Source: Oscillospiraceae bacterium (GTDB taxonomy: Bacteria; Bacillota; Clostridia; Oscillospirales; CAG-272). From it: 64,000 nt of DNA. Of this stretch, positions 41,614-51,772 are shown piece by piece. Made by a program: the position numbers and the translations under genes. How positions within the stretch are numbered: the stretch's first letter is position 1; every line of letters starts with the position of its first letter. The stretch covers positions 1 to 64,000 of the forward strand of contig SVTP01000002.1 of NCBI GenBank assembly GCA_015063725.1. Direction: 5' to 3'. Below the pieces are notes generated by a model that worked only from the letters and a program-made list of their open reading frames with translations, did no database searches and was not told the DNA's origin.

Positions 41614-42633
41614 ATGCGCCACGTCAACATTCCCGTTTTCATTCCGCACCTTGGTTGTCCCAATCAGTGCGTGTTTTGCAACCAACGCTCCATCTCCGAG
41701 CACCAATCCTTCTCCGAAGAGGGAGTGAGGGCGGAGATCGAGCAGGTTTTGTCTACTCTTGTTCCCGAGGACGAAGCCGAAATTGCCTTTTTCGGTGGTT
41801 CGTTTACGGGCATTGACCGAGGACTAATGTGCCGTCTTTTGGATCTGGCACAGACCTACGTCAAAGAGGGCAGAGTAGCCTCTATTCGCCTTTCCACAAG
41901 ACCCGACTATATCAATGCCGAAATTCTGTCCATTCTTTCGCGCTACTCGGTCAAAACCATCGAGCTTGGGCTGCAAAGCATGGATGACGCCGTCCTTCTG
42001 GCTTGCCGTCGCGGGCATACCGCAAGGGAAGCAGAGGTGGCTTGCCGTGCTGTTGTTGCGGCAGGGTTCTCTCTTGTGGGGCAAATGATGATAGGGTTGC
42101 CGAGCGCCACGCCCGAGAGTGAGATGCAAACGGCACAAAAAATATGCGACTTGGGTGCATCCGCCGTACGGATCTATCCCACCGTCGTCTTTTACGATAC
42201 CCCCCTTTGTGAAATGACACAACACGGGCTTTATGCGCCGCTTTCGGTCAAGGAAGCCGTCGAGCGGACTGCACCCGTGTTGCAGCTCTTTCGCGCGCGC
42301 GCGATCCCGTGCATACGCGTAGGACTGTGCGCAACCGAGTCCCTGACCTCACCCGAGGCGGTCCTGGCAGGACCAAACCATCCCGCCCTTGGCGAGATGA
42401 TCCTTGGGGAATGTCTTTACCAAAAACTCAAAGAAAAGGTCCTGCAATTGGGACTGGCAGGGCAAAGGATCATTTTGGAGGTTCCCCCGCGGGAGCTCTC
42501 CGCCACCGTCGGTCAACACCGATGCAACATTGAAAAATTACAGCGCGAAACGGGAGCAACCGTTCATCGCGTAGTCGCTTGTGAGGGCATTGCGGAATGC
42601 CGCGTGCGTCCGCACTCACAAAAAACGGTTTAG
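41614..42633 (+). CDS. radical SAM protein, Elp3-like
   Basis: A 339-residue radical SAM protein. The 4Fe-4S cluster motif is C15-x3-C19-x2-C22 in HLGCPNQCVFCNQR. Family segments include FFGGSFTGI, RLSTRPDYINAE, ELGLQSMDDAVL and GQMMIGLPSATPESE, close to the Elp3/YhcC radical SAM domain, but it lacks the acetyltransferase domain of full-length Elp3. In Clostridia such a gene often sits between rnc and smc. The substrate is unknown; tRNA is a reasonable guess only. It starts 1 base after the rnc stop. Confidence 0.88.
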   Translation: MRHVNIPVFIPHLGCPNQCVFCNQRSISEHQSFSEEGVRAEIEQVLSTLVPEDEAEIAFFGGSFTGIDRGLMCRLLDLAQTYVKEGRVASIRLSTRPDYINAEILSILSRYSVKTIELGLQSMDDAVLLACRRGHTAREAEVACRAVVAAGFSLVGQMMIGLPSATPESEMQTAQKICDLGASAVRIYPTVVFYDTPLCEMTQHGLYAPLSVKEAVERTAPVLQLFRARAIPCIRVGLCATESLTSPEAVLAGPNHPALGEMILGECLYQKLKEKVLQLGLAGQRIILEVPPRELSATVGQHRCNIEKLQRETGATVHRVVACEGIAECRVRPHSQKTV

Positions 42634-42645
42634 GAGGATGTGACA

Positions 42646-45600
42646 GTGTACTTAAAGTCATTGGAAATGCAAGGCTTCAAATCTTTCCCCGATAAGACCA
42701 AGCTCGTGTTTGAAACCGAGACAAAGGTCGACTTGTTGGCGGAAGACGTTGGAGAGAACCACGGCGTTACGGTCATCGTAGGCCCTAACGGCTCGGGTAA
42801 ATCGAACATTGCCGACGCTATGCGTTGGGTACTTGGCGAAATCTCGTCCAAGAGCCTGCGCGGTAGCAAAATGGAGGACGTTATCTTTGGCGGTGCCGAC
42901 AGCCGTCGCCCCATGGGATACGCCGAGGTATCGGTCACCTTCGATAACCGCGGAGAATTTGCAAAATTGGATTGCCCCTACGATGAGGTTACGGTCACCC
43001 GCCGTTACTATCGCTCGGGCGACAGTGAATACTTCATCAACCGCAAGGGCGTACGCCTGAAGGATATCTATGAGCTCTTTATGAATACGGGTGTTGGCCG
43101 TGACGGTTACTCCATCATCGGTCAGGGACGTATCGCCGAGATGGTATCCCGTAAGAGCGAGGAACGCCGCAGCGTGTTTGAGGATGCTTCGGGTATTGCA
43201 AAATACCGCTATAAAAAGAACGAGGCAGAGCGTAAGCTCAAGGCGACCGAGGACAATATGACGCGCGCAAACGATATCTTTCTTGAGGTATCGGCGCAGG
43301 TAGGACCTCTCCAGAAGGAAGCCGAAAAGGCCAAAAAGGCAATTGAGCTGATGGAGAACAAAAAGCGCGCCGACGTCAGCCTGTGGTTGTATGACACCGA
43401 AAAGCTGCACGACGAGCTTGCCGCCGCCGAGGAGGCAATGAAGCACGCGACCTTTGATTTGCAAATGGCAGAGGATGCCATCCAGTCTTTGGAGACGCAA
43501 AACGCAAAGCTGTTCGAGGCATCGCAAAGCAGCAAGAAAGAGTCGGAGGAGCTCCTGACACAGATCCGTGAGCAGACCGAGCTCTGCCACCAGCTTGAGA
43601 GTGAATATCGCGTAGCCGAGAACACCATTTCCCACGCCAAGGATCTCATTGCCGCAACCGAGGGCAGTGTAGGCGGTACCGAAAAGGCACTGCAAAACGA
43701 AATGGATGCTTGCGCCAAGCACACCGCACACATCGCAGAGCTGCAAGCGAGCGGTGAGGTGCTCACAGGCGAGCAGGAAAAGCTCACCCTTGAGCAAACT
43801 CATTTGACCGAAAAGGCGAGCGAGCTTGAGGCAAATGTCGCACAGGCGCTTGAGGACATTCGCAACCTTGAGAACGAAGCCGTTGACGTCAAGGTTCGCA
43901 TTTCGGTTCTCGAAAATGCCAAAAACTCCGATACCGACAAAAACAGCTCGGCACTGACCGAGCTTGAGGGCTACCGCAAGATCTCCGACGAGCTTTCCGA
44001 GCAGTGTGCCGTCAAGGAGAGAGCGGTTGCCGCATACGATGCAGAGATCGCAAGCATCGACGGTGAGATCTCCAAGCATGAGCAAACCCTCACCGATGCT
44101 ACCGCGGCGCTCAAATCCAGCACCGCAAAGCTGAACAACGAGACCTTCCGCCGCGATTCCGTTGCGCAAAGAATTGCCACCTTCAAATCCATGGAGGAGC
44201 ACTTTGAGGGATATTCCAATGCTGTCCGTTACGTTATGAAGCAGTATGGGGAGGGGAAGATCACCGATGCACACGGAGCCCCCTCGGGCACCATCTACGG
44301 TCCTCTTTCCAAGGTCATCTCGGTAGGTGATAAGTACCTGACCGCCATTGAGATCGCACTTGGCGCAAACCTGCAAAACATTGTTGTTGAGGATGAAGCC
44401 ACCGCAAAGGCGGCAATGCACACCCTCAAGCGCGGAGAGGCAGGCAGAGCGACCTTCTTCCCGCTCACTTCTATGAAGGCAAGCGAGACCACAAAAGAGA
44501 TCACCGAGGCAGCAGGCTTTGAGGGCTACGTCGGCGTTGCCGACAGTCTGGTCGATGCCAAAAAAGAGTTCAAGCAGGTGCTCTCCTCGTTGCTTGGCAG
44601 AATCGTTGTGTTTGATAACATCGAACACGCAAGCGTTATGGCAAAGGCGCTGCACTACCGCGTGCGCGTTGTCACCCTTGACGGTCAGCAGATCAACGCA
44701 GGCGGCTCCTTTACGGGTGGTTCCGTGCGTACAGGCAACGGAATCCTCTCCAGAGCCGGTGAGATCAAGCGCCTGGAGGCAGAGCTTGCCGAGCGCAAGG
44801 CTGCCGTCCAAAAGCTCGAGGCAGAGGTTGCCAAGCTGACCGAGCAGGTAGGGGCTGCCGAGGATGATAAATACGCCGCTGAGGATCGTCGCGAGCTCAT
44901 CGCCGTCCTCCGCAACACCGAGAACACCCAGCTCGATCAGCTTCGCGCCAAAAAGGATGCCAACGATACGCTCCTTTCCAAGCTCCGTGCCGATATGCAG
45001 GAGTACGAAAACGCGAAGATCAAATACGAGGAAGAAATCGAAGCTCTTACCAACGAAGCCAAGACGCTCCGTCACCGCATCGGTGAGATGACCGATTTCC
45101 GTATGGAAAAGGACGCCGAGCGCGGCGAGGTTCTGTTGCGCCTTGACGAGATCGCAAAGGCTTTGACCGAGCTCTATATCCGCATCAGCGAAAACCAAAA
45201 GGATATTGAAACGGCAACTATGCTCAAAACTGCATCCGAGGAGAGAATTGAGACCTTCAGTCAGGAAAAGATGATGCTCTCCGGTCGTATCAATACCCAA
45301 GAGGAACAGATCAGACAAACCACCGAGGCGATGGAAAAGAACCGCGCGGATCATACCGCCGCCACTGCCGAATTGGAACGCCTGAACGAAAAGCGCGGAG
45401 CGGTAGAGAAGGATAACTTCGAGTTCGAGCGCAAGCTCAACGAGCTCAACGCAAAGCTGCGCGACCGCATGAATCACAAGGAGCTTGTCTTCCGCGAGCA
45501 TACCAAGTGCGAGTCCAAGCTTCTCAATCTGCGCGATACGCAGGATAAGCTTGCCACAAAGCTTTGGGATGACTACGAGCTCACCCGCACCGATGCGGTG

Positions 45601-46323
45601 GCTCTCGGCTATCCTCCCATCACCAAGGAGAATCGCGCCGAAATGATGGCACTGCAAACCGAGTGCCGCAACAAGCTGCGTGTTATCGGTCACGTTGACC
45701 TTGACGCAGTGAACAAATACGAAGAAGTCAAGGTGCGCTACGATTACATGAGCGCACAAATAGGCGACCTGGAAGCCGCAAGAAAAGAACTCAACGGCAT
45801 CATCAGCCAGCTCGAGGTTGAAATGAAGGCATCCTTTATCGATTCCTTCAACAAGATCAACGAGCACTTCGGCAAGGTCTTTGCCGAGCTGTTTGGCGGT
45901 GGCTCTGCCGAGCTTTCTCTCTCCGATCCCGAGAACGTACTCGAGAGCGGAATCGAGATCAAAGCCGCACCTCCCGGCAAGATTATCAAAAACCTGATGC
46001 AACTCTCCGGTGGTGAGCAGGCATTTGTCGGTGTTGCACTGTTCTTTGCAACCATTCAGGTCAACCCCACACCGTTCTGCATTCTGGACGAGATCGAGGC
46101 AGCGTTGGACGAGGTCAACGTCGAGCGTTTGGCACAGTACATCAAGCGCTATTCCCACGGCACGCAGTTCATCATGATCACGCACCGCCGCGGTACAATG
46201 GCTGCTGCCGATAGACTCTACGGCGTAACCATGCCCGAGCACGGTATCTCCAAGATCCTGATGCTGGACGTAAATGATATTTCCAAGAAAGAAGGAGAAG
46301 AGTGGAATGGGATTTTTGGATAA
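42646..46323 (+). CDS. smc: chromosome segregation protein SMC
   Basis: A 1225-residue condensin ATPase. N-terminal Walker [24 protein letters not shown], a long coiled coil, the hinge (about 515-675, with [22 protein letters not shown] and [12 protein letters not shown]), a second coiled coil, the ABC signature [16 protein letters not shown] and Walker [16 protein letters not shown]. Unusually, about 16 extra residues ([16 protein letters not shown]) stand between beta-strand 1 and Walker A. GTG at 42646 is favoured (AGGAGG 8 bases upstream); GTG at 42640 is too close. Confidence 0.97.
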   Translation: MYLKSLEMQGFKSFPDKTKLVFETETKVDLLAEDVGENHGVTVIVGPNGSGKSNIADAMRWVLGEISSKSLRGSKMEDVIFGGADSRRPMGYAEVSVTFDNRGEFAKLDCPYDEVTVTRRYYRSGDSEYFINRKGVRLKDIYELFMNTGVGRDGYSIIGQGRIAEMVSRKSEERRSVFEDASGIAKYRYKKNEAERKLKATEDNMTRANDIFLEVSAQVGPLQKEAEKAKKAIELMENKKRADVSLWLYDTEKLHDELAAAEEAMKHATFDLQMAEDAIQSLETQNAKLFEASQSSKKESEELLTQIREQTELCHQLESEYRVAENTISHAKDLIAATEGSVGGTEKALQNEMDACAKHTAHIAELQASGEVLTGEQEKLTLEQTHLTEKASELEANVAQALEDIRNLENEAVDVKVRISVLENAKNSDTDKNSSALTELEGYRKISDELSEQCAVKERAVAAYDAEIASIDGEISKHEQTLTDATAALKSSTAKLNNETFRRDSVAQRIATFKSMEEHFEGYSNAVRYVMKQYGEGKITDAHGAPSGTIYGPLSKVISVGDKYLTAIEIALGANLQNIVVEDEATAKAAMHTLKRGEAGRATFFPLTSMKASETTKEITEAAGFEGYVGVADSLVDAKKEFKQVLSSLLGRIVVFDNIEHASVMAKALHYRVRVVTLDGQQINAGGSFTGGSVRTGNGILSRAGEIKRLEAELAERKAAVQKLEAEVAKLTEQVGAAEDDKYAAEDRRELIAVLRNTENTQLDQLRAKKDANDTLLSKLRADMQEYENAKIKYEEEIEALTNEAKTLRHRIGEMTDFRMEKDAERGEVLLRLDEIAKALTELYIRISENQKDIETATMLKTASEERIETFSQEKMMLSGRINTQEEQIRQTTEAMEKNRADHTAATAELERLNEKRGAVEKDNFEFERKLNELNAKLRDRMNHKELVFREHTKCESKLLNLRDTQDKLATKLWDDYELTRTDAVALGYPPITKENRAEMMALQTECRNKLRVIGHVDLDAVNKYEEVKVRYDYMSAQIGDLEAARKELNGIISQLEVEMKASFIDSFNKINEHFGKVFAELFGGGSAELSLSDPENVLESGIEIKAAPPGKIIKNLMQLSGGEQAFVGVALFFATIQVNPTPFCILDEIEAALDEVNVERLAQYIKRYSHGTQFIMITHRRGTMAAADRLYGVTMPEHGISKILMLDVNDISKKEGEEWNGIFG

Positions 46324-48034
46324 GCTCTTTGGCAAAAAGAAGCGCGAACAAGAACAACAAGCCCAAGAGGAACTCCGTAAAATAGAGGCCGCAAAGGCCG
46401 AGGCAGAAGCCAAAGCAAAAGCCGAGGCAGAAGCCAAGGCAAAAGCCGAGGCAGAAGCCAAAGCAAAAGCCGAGGCAGAAGCCAAAGCAAAAGCCGAGGC
46501 AGAAGCCAAAGCAAAAGCCGAGGCAGAAGCCAAGGCAAAAGCCGAAGCAGAAGCCAAGGCAAAAGCCGAAGCAGAAGCCAAGGCAAAAGCCGAAGCGGAA
46601 GCCAAGGCAAAGGCAGAGGCAGAAGCCAAAGCAAAAGCCGAAGCAGAAGCAAAGGCAAAAGCCGAGGCAGAAGCCAAAGCAAAAGCCGAAGCAGAAGCCA
46701 AAGCAAAAGCCGAGGCAGAAGCCAAAGCAAAAGCCGAGGCAGAAGCCAAAGCAAAAGCCGAGGCAGAAGCCAAAGCAAAAGCCGAGGCAGAAGCCAAGGC
46801 ACAAGCCGAAGCAGAAGCTAAGGCAAAAGCCGAAGCAGAAGCTAAGGCAAAAGCCGAAGCGGAAGCCAAGGCAGAAGCCAAGGCAAAAGCCGAAGCGGAA
46901 GCCAAGGCAAAAGCCGAGGCAGAAGCCAAGGCAAAAGCAGAGGCAGAAGCCAAAGCAAAAGCCGAGGCAGAAGCCAAAGCAAAAGCCGAAGCAGAAGCCA
47001 AAGCAAAAGCCGAAGCGGAAGCCAAGGCACAAGCCGAGGCAGAAGCCAAAGCAAAAGCCGAAGCAGAAGCCAAGACTGCAGAAGAAGAGCCCGAGGTCAT
47101 GACCGAGGAAACGCGTAAAAAAGAGAAGAAGTCTTTTTGGAGCCGCGTTCGTGAAGGGCTCACCAAAACCAAAAATGCATTATTTGGACAAATAGACGAT
47201 CTGCTCAAAAACTTTGTCAAGGTTGACGAGGACCTTCTCGAAGAGCTCGAAGAGATCCTCATCTGTGCCGACGTTGGCGTCAATGCCGCCGAGGATATCA
47301 TCGATGAGCTTCGCGAGCAGATCAAGGACGGACGCCTAAAAGAAAAGGAACAGGTCACAAAAACCCTGCATACCATTCTTGAGGGAATGATCGGTGAGGG
47401 GGAAGACCTCAAGCTTGAAACCTCGCCCTCTGTCATCCTTGTTATCGGTGTCAACGGCGTTGGTAAGACCACGTCCATTGGTAAGATCTCCAACCGCCTG
47501 CGCAAAGAGGGCAAAAAGGTCATTGTTGCCGCGGCTGATACCTTCCGTGCCGCCGCCATCGATCAGCTTGCCGTTTGGTGCGAGCGTGCCAAGGTCGAGC
47601 TTGTCCGTCAAAACGAGGGCAGTGATCCTGCCGCCGTTGTATTTGATGCTTGCCACGTGGCAAAGAATAAAAAAGCTGACGTTCTTATCATCGACACCGC
47701 AGGACGTCTGCACAATAAGACAAACCTGATGAACGAGCTTGCAAAGATCAATCGTGTCATCGACCGCGAGCTTCCCGGTGTTTCTCGTGAGAACCTGTTG
47801 GTGCTTGATGCTACCACAGGTCAGAACGCTATCCTGCAAGCCAAGGAGTTCAAAAATGCCGCACAGCTTACCGGTCTTATTTTGAATAAGCTCGACGGAA
47901 CTGCCAAGGGCGGCATCGTTATCTCCATTCGCCGTGAGCTCAATATTCCCGTCAAATTTATCGGCGTGGGAGAGAAGCTCGACGATATGCAGGAGTTCGA
48001 CCAGAGCGAGTTTGTCAAGGCTTTGTTTGAGTAA
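46307..48034 (+). CDS. ftsY: signal recognition particle receptor FtsY with giant EAK-repeat N-terminus
   Basis: 575 residues versus about 300-330 in typical Firmicutes FtsY. Residues 1-30 are a basic start ([18 protein letters not shown]) that may contact membrane. Residues 31-256 are about 28 copies of AEAEAKAK. The canonical NG domain begins near 275: N domain ([18 protein letters not shown]), G1 [61 protein letters not shown]. It docks SRP-bound ribosomes at the membrane. The ATG at 46307 overlaps the smc end by 17 bases, and AAGGAG lies 9 bases upstream. Confidence 0.96.
   Translation: MGFLDKLFGKKKREQEQQAQEELRKIEAAKAEAEAKAKAEAEAKAKAEAEAKAKAEAEAKAKAEAEAKAKAEAEAKAKAEAEAKAKAEAEAKAKAEAEAKAKAEAEAKAKAEAEAKAKAEAEAKAKAEAEAKAKAEAEAKAKAEAEAKAKAEAEAKAKAEAEAKAQAEAEAKAKAEAEAKAKAEAEAKAEAKAKAEAEAKAKAEAEAKAKAEAEAKAKAEAEAKAKAEAEAKAKAEAEAKAQAEAEAKAKAEAEAKTAEEEPEVMTEETRKKEKKSFWSRVREGLTKTKNALFGQIDDLLKNFVKVDEDLLEELEEILICADVGVNAAEDIIDELREQIKDGRLKEKEQVTKTLHTILEGMIGEGEDLKLETSPSVILVIGVNGVGKTTSIGKISNRLRKEGKKVIVAAADTFRAAAIDQLAVWCERAKVELVRQNEGSDPAAVVFDACHVAKNKKADVLIIDTAGRLHNKTNLMNELAKINRVIDRELPGVSRENLLVLDATTGQNAILQAKEFKNAAQLTGLILNKLDGTAKGGIVISIRRELNIPVKFIGVGEKLDDMQEFDQSEFVKALFE
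46397..47074 (+). repeat. 24-bp tandem repeat array within ftsY
   Basis: Unit gcc-gag-gca-gaa-gcc-aaa-gca-aaa, about 28 copies over 678 bases. Third-base variants (gaa/gag, gcc/gcg, aaa/aag) and occasional CAA for AAA are scattered, and one unit is 36 bases long. All changes keep the frame. Such an array should expand and contract readily by slippage or recombination. Confidence 0.97.
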
Positions 48035-48045
48035 GGAGAACTGTT

Positions 48046-48654
48046 TTGAAGATCGTTCTTGCATCCCGAAACAAAAAGAAAATAGAAGAATTGCGCCAGC
48101 TGCTCTCCGAGCTTCTCGCAGACGTTGAGGTGCTCTCGCTCGATGATGTCGGCATTGTGGGCGACATCGAAGAGAACGGCACCACCTTTGAGGAGAACGC
48201 ACTCATCAAGGCGCGCGTCGCGGCAGAGAGCGGATACATCGGCGTTGCCGATGATTCGGGACTGACCGTTGACGCCCTTGGCGGAGAGCCCGGCGTATAC
48301 AGCGCGCGATATGCGGCAAAATGTCATTTTGCGGGAGATCACGACGACGAGGGCAACAACCAATGCCTGCTTTACAATCTGCGTGACGTACCCGACGGGG
48401 AGCGCGGTGGGGCATACGTTTGTGCCGTTGCCTGCGCTTTTCCCGATGGGCGCGAGTTTGTGGTGCGCGGCGAGTCCCGCGGCATCCTCTTGCGTGAGTA
48501 TCACGGTACGGGCGGCTTTGGCTACGATCCGTTGTTCTATTTTCCGCAGTTTGGCAAAACCTTTGCCGAGGTCACACCTGCCCAAAAGCACTCGGTGTCT
48601 CACCGCGGTATCGCCATTCGTGCATTTGCAAAAAAATTGAAAGAGTATCTGTAA
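48046..48654 (+). CDS. rdgB: RdgB/HAM1-family non-canonical purine NTP pyrophosphatase
   Basis: A 202-residue enzyme that hydrolyses dITP, ITP and XTP to monophosphates, keeping damaged purines out of DNA. Motifs: VLASRNKKKIEEL, NGTTFEENALIKAR, VADDSGLTVDALGGEPGVYSARYA, GYDPLFYFPQFGKTFAE and SHRGIAIRAF. The start is TTG at 48046, 7 bases after AAGGAG. It lies 11 bases after ftsY. Confidence 0.95.
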   Translation: MKIVLASRNKKKIEELRQLLSELLADVEVLSLDDVGIVGDIEENGTTFEENALIKARVAAESGYIGVADDSGLTVDALGGEPGVYSARYAAKCHFAGDHDDEGNNQCLLYNLRDVPDGERGGAYVCAVACAFPDGREFVVRGESRGILLREYHGTGGFGYDPLFYFPQFGKTFAEVTPAQKHSVSHRGIAIRAFAKKLKEYL

Positions 48655-48664
48655 CAACAAAAAT

Positions 48665-49186
48665 ATGAAATTTAGCGAATTTTTCACTGCTCCCACCATT
48701 CGCTCCACTGCCATCCGCATGGGCATTATCGTGGGTGCGATCATGGCGATGTTCACCAATATCGATTGGAGATACGCCGTCCTGACAGGTGCCGTTGTGG
48801 CACTTCTGGCATCCGTGCTGTTGCCTCTCTTTATGTATATCAAGCTTTTGCCTTACAAGAGGTTTAAAGAATCGCTTGGGCGCACCATTCTTCTGGATGC
48901 TCCCGTGCGCTTTCTGGCAAAGCGGGGAATGGTCGGGGGATTTTTCCTTCTGACCGAGAGCAACATGGTGCTTCTTTCCGACGAGAAAGAAAAGCCAGCA
49001 CTGGAGCTTTCCCAAAAAGACGTCCAGTCCGTCGCCCTTGGCGAGGATGTTGGCGTTGTTGACATTTATCTTGACCAAAAACAGTTTATCAGGTTTGTTT
49101 CCGTCATTGACGAGGAGATCGTAGAAACCCTCGAAAAGCATGGCTGGAATGTAACCCGTCGAAAGGATTTTTATGATCACATCTAA
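48665..49186 (+). CDS. membrane protein with a GRAM/PH-like domain, unknown function
   Basis: 173 residues. Two hydrophobic segments near the N-terminus (AIRMGIIVGAIMAMF; YAVLTGAVVALLASVLLPLFMYI) are followed by a small beta-rich domain whose ILLDAPVRFLAKRGMVGGFFLLTESNMVLLS resembles GRAM-type PH domains, known as lipid- or protein-binding modules. No catalytic motif. The ribosome binding site is weak. Its end overlaps yhbY by 14 bases. Confidence 0.72.
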   Translation: MKFSEFFTAPTIRSTAIRMGIIVGAIMAMFTNIDWRYAVLTGAVVALLASVLLPLFMYIKLLPYKRFKESLGRTILLDAPVRFLAKRGMVGGFFLLTESNMVLLSDEKEKPALELSQKDVQSVALGEDVGVVDIYLDQKQFIRFVSVIDEEIVETLEKHGWNVTRRKDFYDHI

Positions 49187-49469
49187 GCAAAGAGCCTATT
49201 TGCGCAGTCTTGCCAACCCTCTGCCCACCATTATGCAGATCGGCAAGGGGGGGCTCACCGAGAATCTTCTCAAAACCGTTTCCGATGCGCTCGAGGCGCG
49301 CGAGCTGATCAAGCTGCACGTGCTGGAGAACAGCGGTGAGGATGCCTACACGCTCCTGCAGGATCTTGCCGAGCGCCTTGGTGCCGAGCCCGTAGCGGTT
49401 GTCGGTCGCAAGATCGTTCTTTACCGCGCATCCGAAAAGAAGCCCGTTATCGAGCTGCCCCAAAAATGA
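49173..49469 (+). CDS. yhbY: YhbY-family RNA-binding protein (CRM domain)
   Basis: A 98-residue single CRM domain: LTSKQRAYLRSLA-type start, PTIMQIGKGGLTENLLKTVSDALEARELIKLHVLEN, and VGRKIVLYR. YhbY associates with pre-50S ribosomal particles. It overlaps its upstream neighbour by 14 bases and nadD by 4 (ATGA), so the three are translationally coupled. Confidence 0.93.
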   Translation: MITSKQRAYLRSLANPLPTIMQIGKGGLTENLLKTVSDALEARELIKLHVLENSGEDAYTLLQDLAERLGAEPVAVVGRKIVLYRASEKKPVIELPQK

Positions 49470-50068
49470 CACGCATCGGTATTTACGGCGGCACCTTTTC
49501 GCCGCCCCACAACGGGCATATTGCTGCAGCCAAGGCTTTTATGGAGCAAATGTGGCTGGATTTTCTCTATGTCATTCCTACAGGTACACCGCCGCACAAG
49601 GAAATGGACGTTTCTATGAACGCCCCCCATCGACTTGAAATGTGCCGCAGAGCTTTCTCGGGCATTGAAGGCATTTACGTCAGTGATATGGAAATGCGCC
49701 GCGAGGGACGTAGCTATACCGTTGACACCTTGCGCGAGCTTGCCGGCGAGGACCGCCGACTGTTCCTGCTTTGCGGAACCGATATGATGCTCACCTTGGA
49801 TCAATGGCGCGAGCCCGAGGAGATCTTCAAGCTCTCCTATCCCGTCTACATCCGACGCGAAAAGGATGCCATCCTCGATGCAAAAATTGTGCAAAAAATT
49901 GCCGACTACAACCAAAAGTACGGCAAGGTCGTGCGTCGCATCGTCACCGAGCCCATCGAGCTTTCCTCCAGCCTGATCCGCGAAAAGCTGAAGAATGGGG
50001 AAGACGTCTCCGGGCTCATCCCCGCATCGGTAGAAAAATACATTCGTGACAACCATTTATACGTTTAA
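49466..50068 (+). CDS. nadD: nicotinate-nucleotide adenylyltransferase
   Basis: A 200-residue enzyme forming nicotinate adenine dinucleotide from NaMN and ATP in NAD synthesis. Nucleotidyltransferase motifs: IGIYGGTFSPPHNGHIAAA ((H/T)xGH), IPTGTPPHK, LLCGTDMMLTLDQWREPEEIF, and the C-terminal ELSSSLIREKL (SSxxIR). It overlaps yhbY by ATGA and is followed by yqeK. Confidence 0.95.
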   Translation: MTRIGIYGGTFSPPHNGHIAAAKAFMEQMWLDFLYVIPTGTPPHKEMDVSMNAPHRLEMCRRAFSGIEGIYVSDMEMRREGRSYTVDTLRELAGEDRRLFLLCGTDMMLTLDQWREPEEIFKLSYPVYIRREKDAILDAKIVQKIADYNQKYGKVVRRIVTEPIELSSSLIREKLKNGEDVSGLIPASVEKYIRDNHLYV

Positions 50069-50089
50069 CGGGGAGAGAGGCAGAGCATA

Positions 50090-50731
50090 ATGATAAAGAT
50101 CACCGAAAAAATGCTGCATTCTCTTCGTGAGGAAGTCAAGGGCAGTATGTCCGAACGACGCTTTGCACATACGGCGGCGGTTGAAGAGATGGTGGCACGC
50201 TTGTGTGCGCTCTACTGTCCCGAATACACACTCCCGCTCCGTGCGGCGGCACTGTTGCATGACCTGACAAAGGAGCTCACCCCCGAGGAGCAAGAAGCAC
50301 TTTGCCAAGCCTACGGTATTCCTGTTGACGAGGCGCAAAGACGTTCCCCAAAAACCTACCACGCCAAAACGGGAGCGGCACGCATCACACGCGATTTTCC
50401 CACGTTTGCCGACCCTATCATCGTCAACGCAGTGCGTTGGCACACCACAGGGCATGAGGGAATGACGCTGACCGAAAAGCTGTTGTACCTTGCCGACTAT
50501 ATTGATGACACCCGCACGTTCCCATCCTGCGTTCTTCTGCGCCGTTACTTTTTTGGCGCGGAGCCTGAATTGATGACACCGGAGGAACGCGAGCGGCATC
50601 TGCGTGCAACGCTTTTGCTTTCTTTTGAGCACACGCTCAAGGATCTTGCCGCCGAGGGGGCACCCATCGACGAGGATACCATCCGCGCACGCAATTCGCT
50701 CCTGGCAGAGGAGAGAGGCAACCAAACGTAA
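50090..50731 (+). CDS. yqeK: YqeK-family HD-domain Ap4A hydrolase
   Basis: A 213-residue HD-domain metal phosphohydrolase: RRFAHTAAVEEM, RAAALLHDLTKEL (HD), TYHAKTGA, AVRWHTTGHEGMT, KLLYLADYIDDTRTF. The family hydrolyses diadenosine tetraphosphate to ADP symmetrically. The nadD-yqeK-rsfS neighbourhood is conserved in Firmicutes. A GGGGAGAG ribosome binding site lies upstream. Confidence 0.92.
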   Translation: MIKITEKMLHSLREEVKGSMSERRFAHTAAVEEMVARLCALYCPEYTLPLRAAALLHDLTKELTPEEQEALCQAYGIPVDEAQRRSPKTYHAKTGAARITRDFPTFADPIIVNAVRWHTTGHEGMTLTEKLLYLADYIDDTRTFPSCVLLRRYFFGAEPELMTPEERERHLRATLLLSFEHTLKDLAAEGAPIDEDTIRARNSLLAEERGNQT

Positions 50732-50780
50732 TCAAAATTGAAAAAACTCTCATCGTTACATATTTTCCAAGTGAGGTGCA

Positions 50781-51755
50781 ATGATGAGAAGCTATATCAG
50801 AATTTGCGGCATTGTGATCGCCGTCCTCTTGTGTGCAACCGCCTTTTTTGTGGGGGCAGCGGAGCCGAGCGAGGCAGAGCCCGCAGGTGTTTTTCCAAAG
50901 GACCGCATCACGCGCATACTCCTTATGGGGTGCGACCGCGCATCGGGGCTTGCAGACAGTATTCTTGTTGTCAGCATCAACGAGAGTGAGAAGCAAGTAT
51001 CTATTCTGCAAATTCCGCGCGATACCTATGCGGAATACACCGAAAAAGCATATAAAAAGATCAACGGTGCACTTTCGGCACTTGGTGAGGAGGGTATCAA
51101 AGACTTTTTCTCGCAAGCCCTCGGTGTGCCCATCCACCACTTTGCCGTTGTCAAGCTCGATCTGTTTTGCAAAATGGTCGATGCCGTAGGCGGAGTGGAG
51201 ATCGATATTCCGCAAGATATGGAATACCACGATCCCGCACAAGATCTGCATATCTCACTTAAGGCAGGCGTTCAGCACCTTGACGGCAAGACCGCCGAGC
51301 ACTTTGTGCGTTACCGCGCAGGCTATGTCAATGCCGACCTTGGCAGATTGGATGCGCAAAAGCTGTTTTTGCGCGCCTTTGCAAAACGCTGCCGCGCCTT
51401 GGGCGCGCAGGACTATTTCCGTCTGGCAGGCGCATCACTCACGGGTGTGCAGACCGACATCGGCATTGCAGAGGCAGTCCGCATCGGCGGAATTTTACGC
51501 GAGTGCGATCCCGAGACAGTCCCCATGCAAACGCTTGCAGGGCAGGCAGTAAAAGGACAGAGCGGCGCGTGGTATTACGTCCTCAACCGCGAGGGCGCGT
51601 GCCGACAGATCAATGAGATGACCTATCCCGAGATCTCGATCGAGCCCTTGGATTTTGATGCTGACGGTCTGTTTGACCGCACACAAAATCCGCAATTTCA
51701 CAACGTCTATACGGCGGCGGAGAGGGAACTTCCGCTCGTCTTCAATCCCTATTGA
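50781..51755 (+). CDS. LytR-CpsA-Psr (LCP) family protein
   Basis: 324 residues. N-terminal signal-anchor (IRICGIVIAVLLCATAFFVGA), then an extracellular LCP domain: RILLMGCDRASGLADSILVVSIN, VSILQIPRDTYAE, KINGALSALG, VDAVGGVEIDIP, HFVRYRAGYVNADLGRLDAQKLFL. The catalytic Asp/Arg pattern is conserved. LCP enzymes transfer polyprenyl-linked glycopolymers to peptidoglycan. GAGGTG lies 2 bases before this ATG and 5 before the next ATG (50784), so 50784 may be the true start. Confidence 0.92.
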   Translation: MMRSYIRICGIVIAVLLCATAFFVGAAEPSEAEPAGVFPKDRITRILLMGCDRASGLADSILVVSINESEKQVSILQIPRDTYAEYTEKAYKKINGALSALGEEGIKDFFSQALGVPIHHFAVVKLDLFCKMVDAVGGVEIDIPQDMEYHDPAQDLHISLKAGVQHLDGKTAEHFVRYRAGYVNADLGRLDAQKLFLRAFAKRCRALGAQDYFRLAGASLTGVQTDIGIAEAVRIGGILRECDPETVPMQTLAGQAVKGQSGAWYYVLNREGACRQINEMTYPEISIEPLDFDADGLFDRTQNPQFHNVYTAAERELPLVFNPY

Positions 51756-51772
51756 AAGGAAGCATACAAATA

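Noticed and set aside
46397..47074. Tandem repeats considered as a CRISPR array
   Set aside because: Units are contiguous with no unique spacers and lie in frame inside ftsY.
42658..47559. Very long minus-strand open frame (over 1600 codons) across smc and ftsY
   Set aside because: It is antisense to two clear genes. Its FALASASA repeats are the complement of the EAK codons, and there is no start signal.
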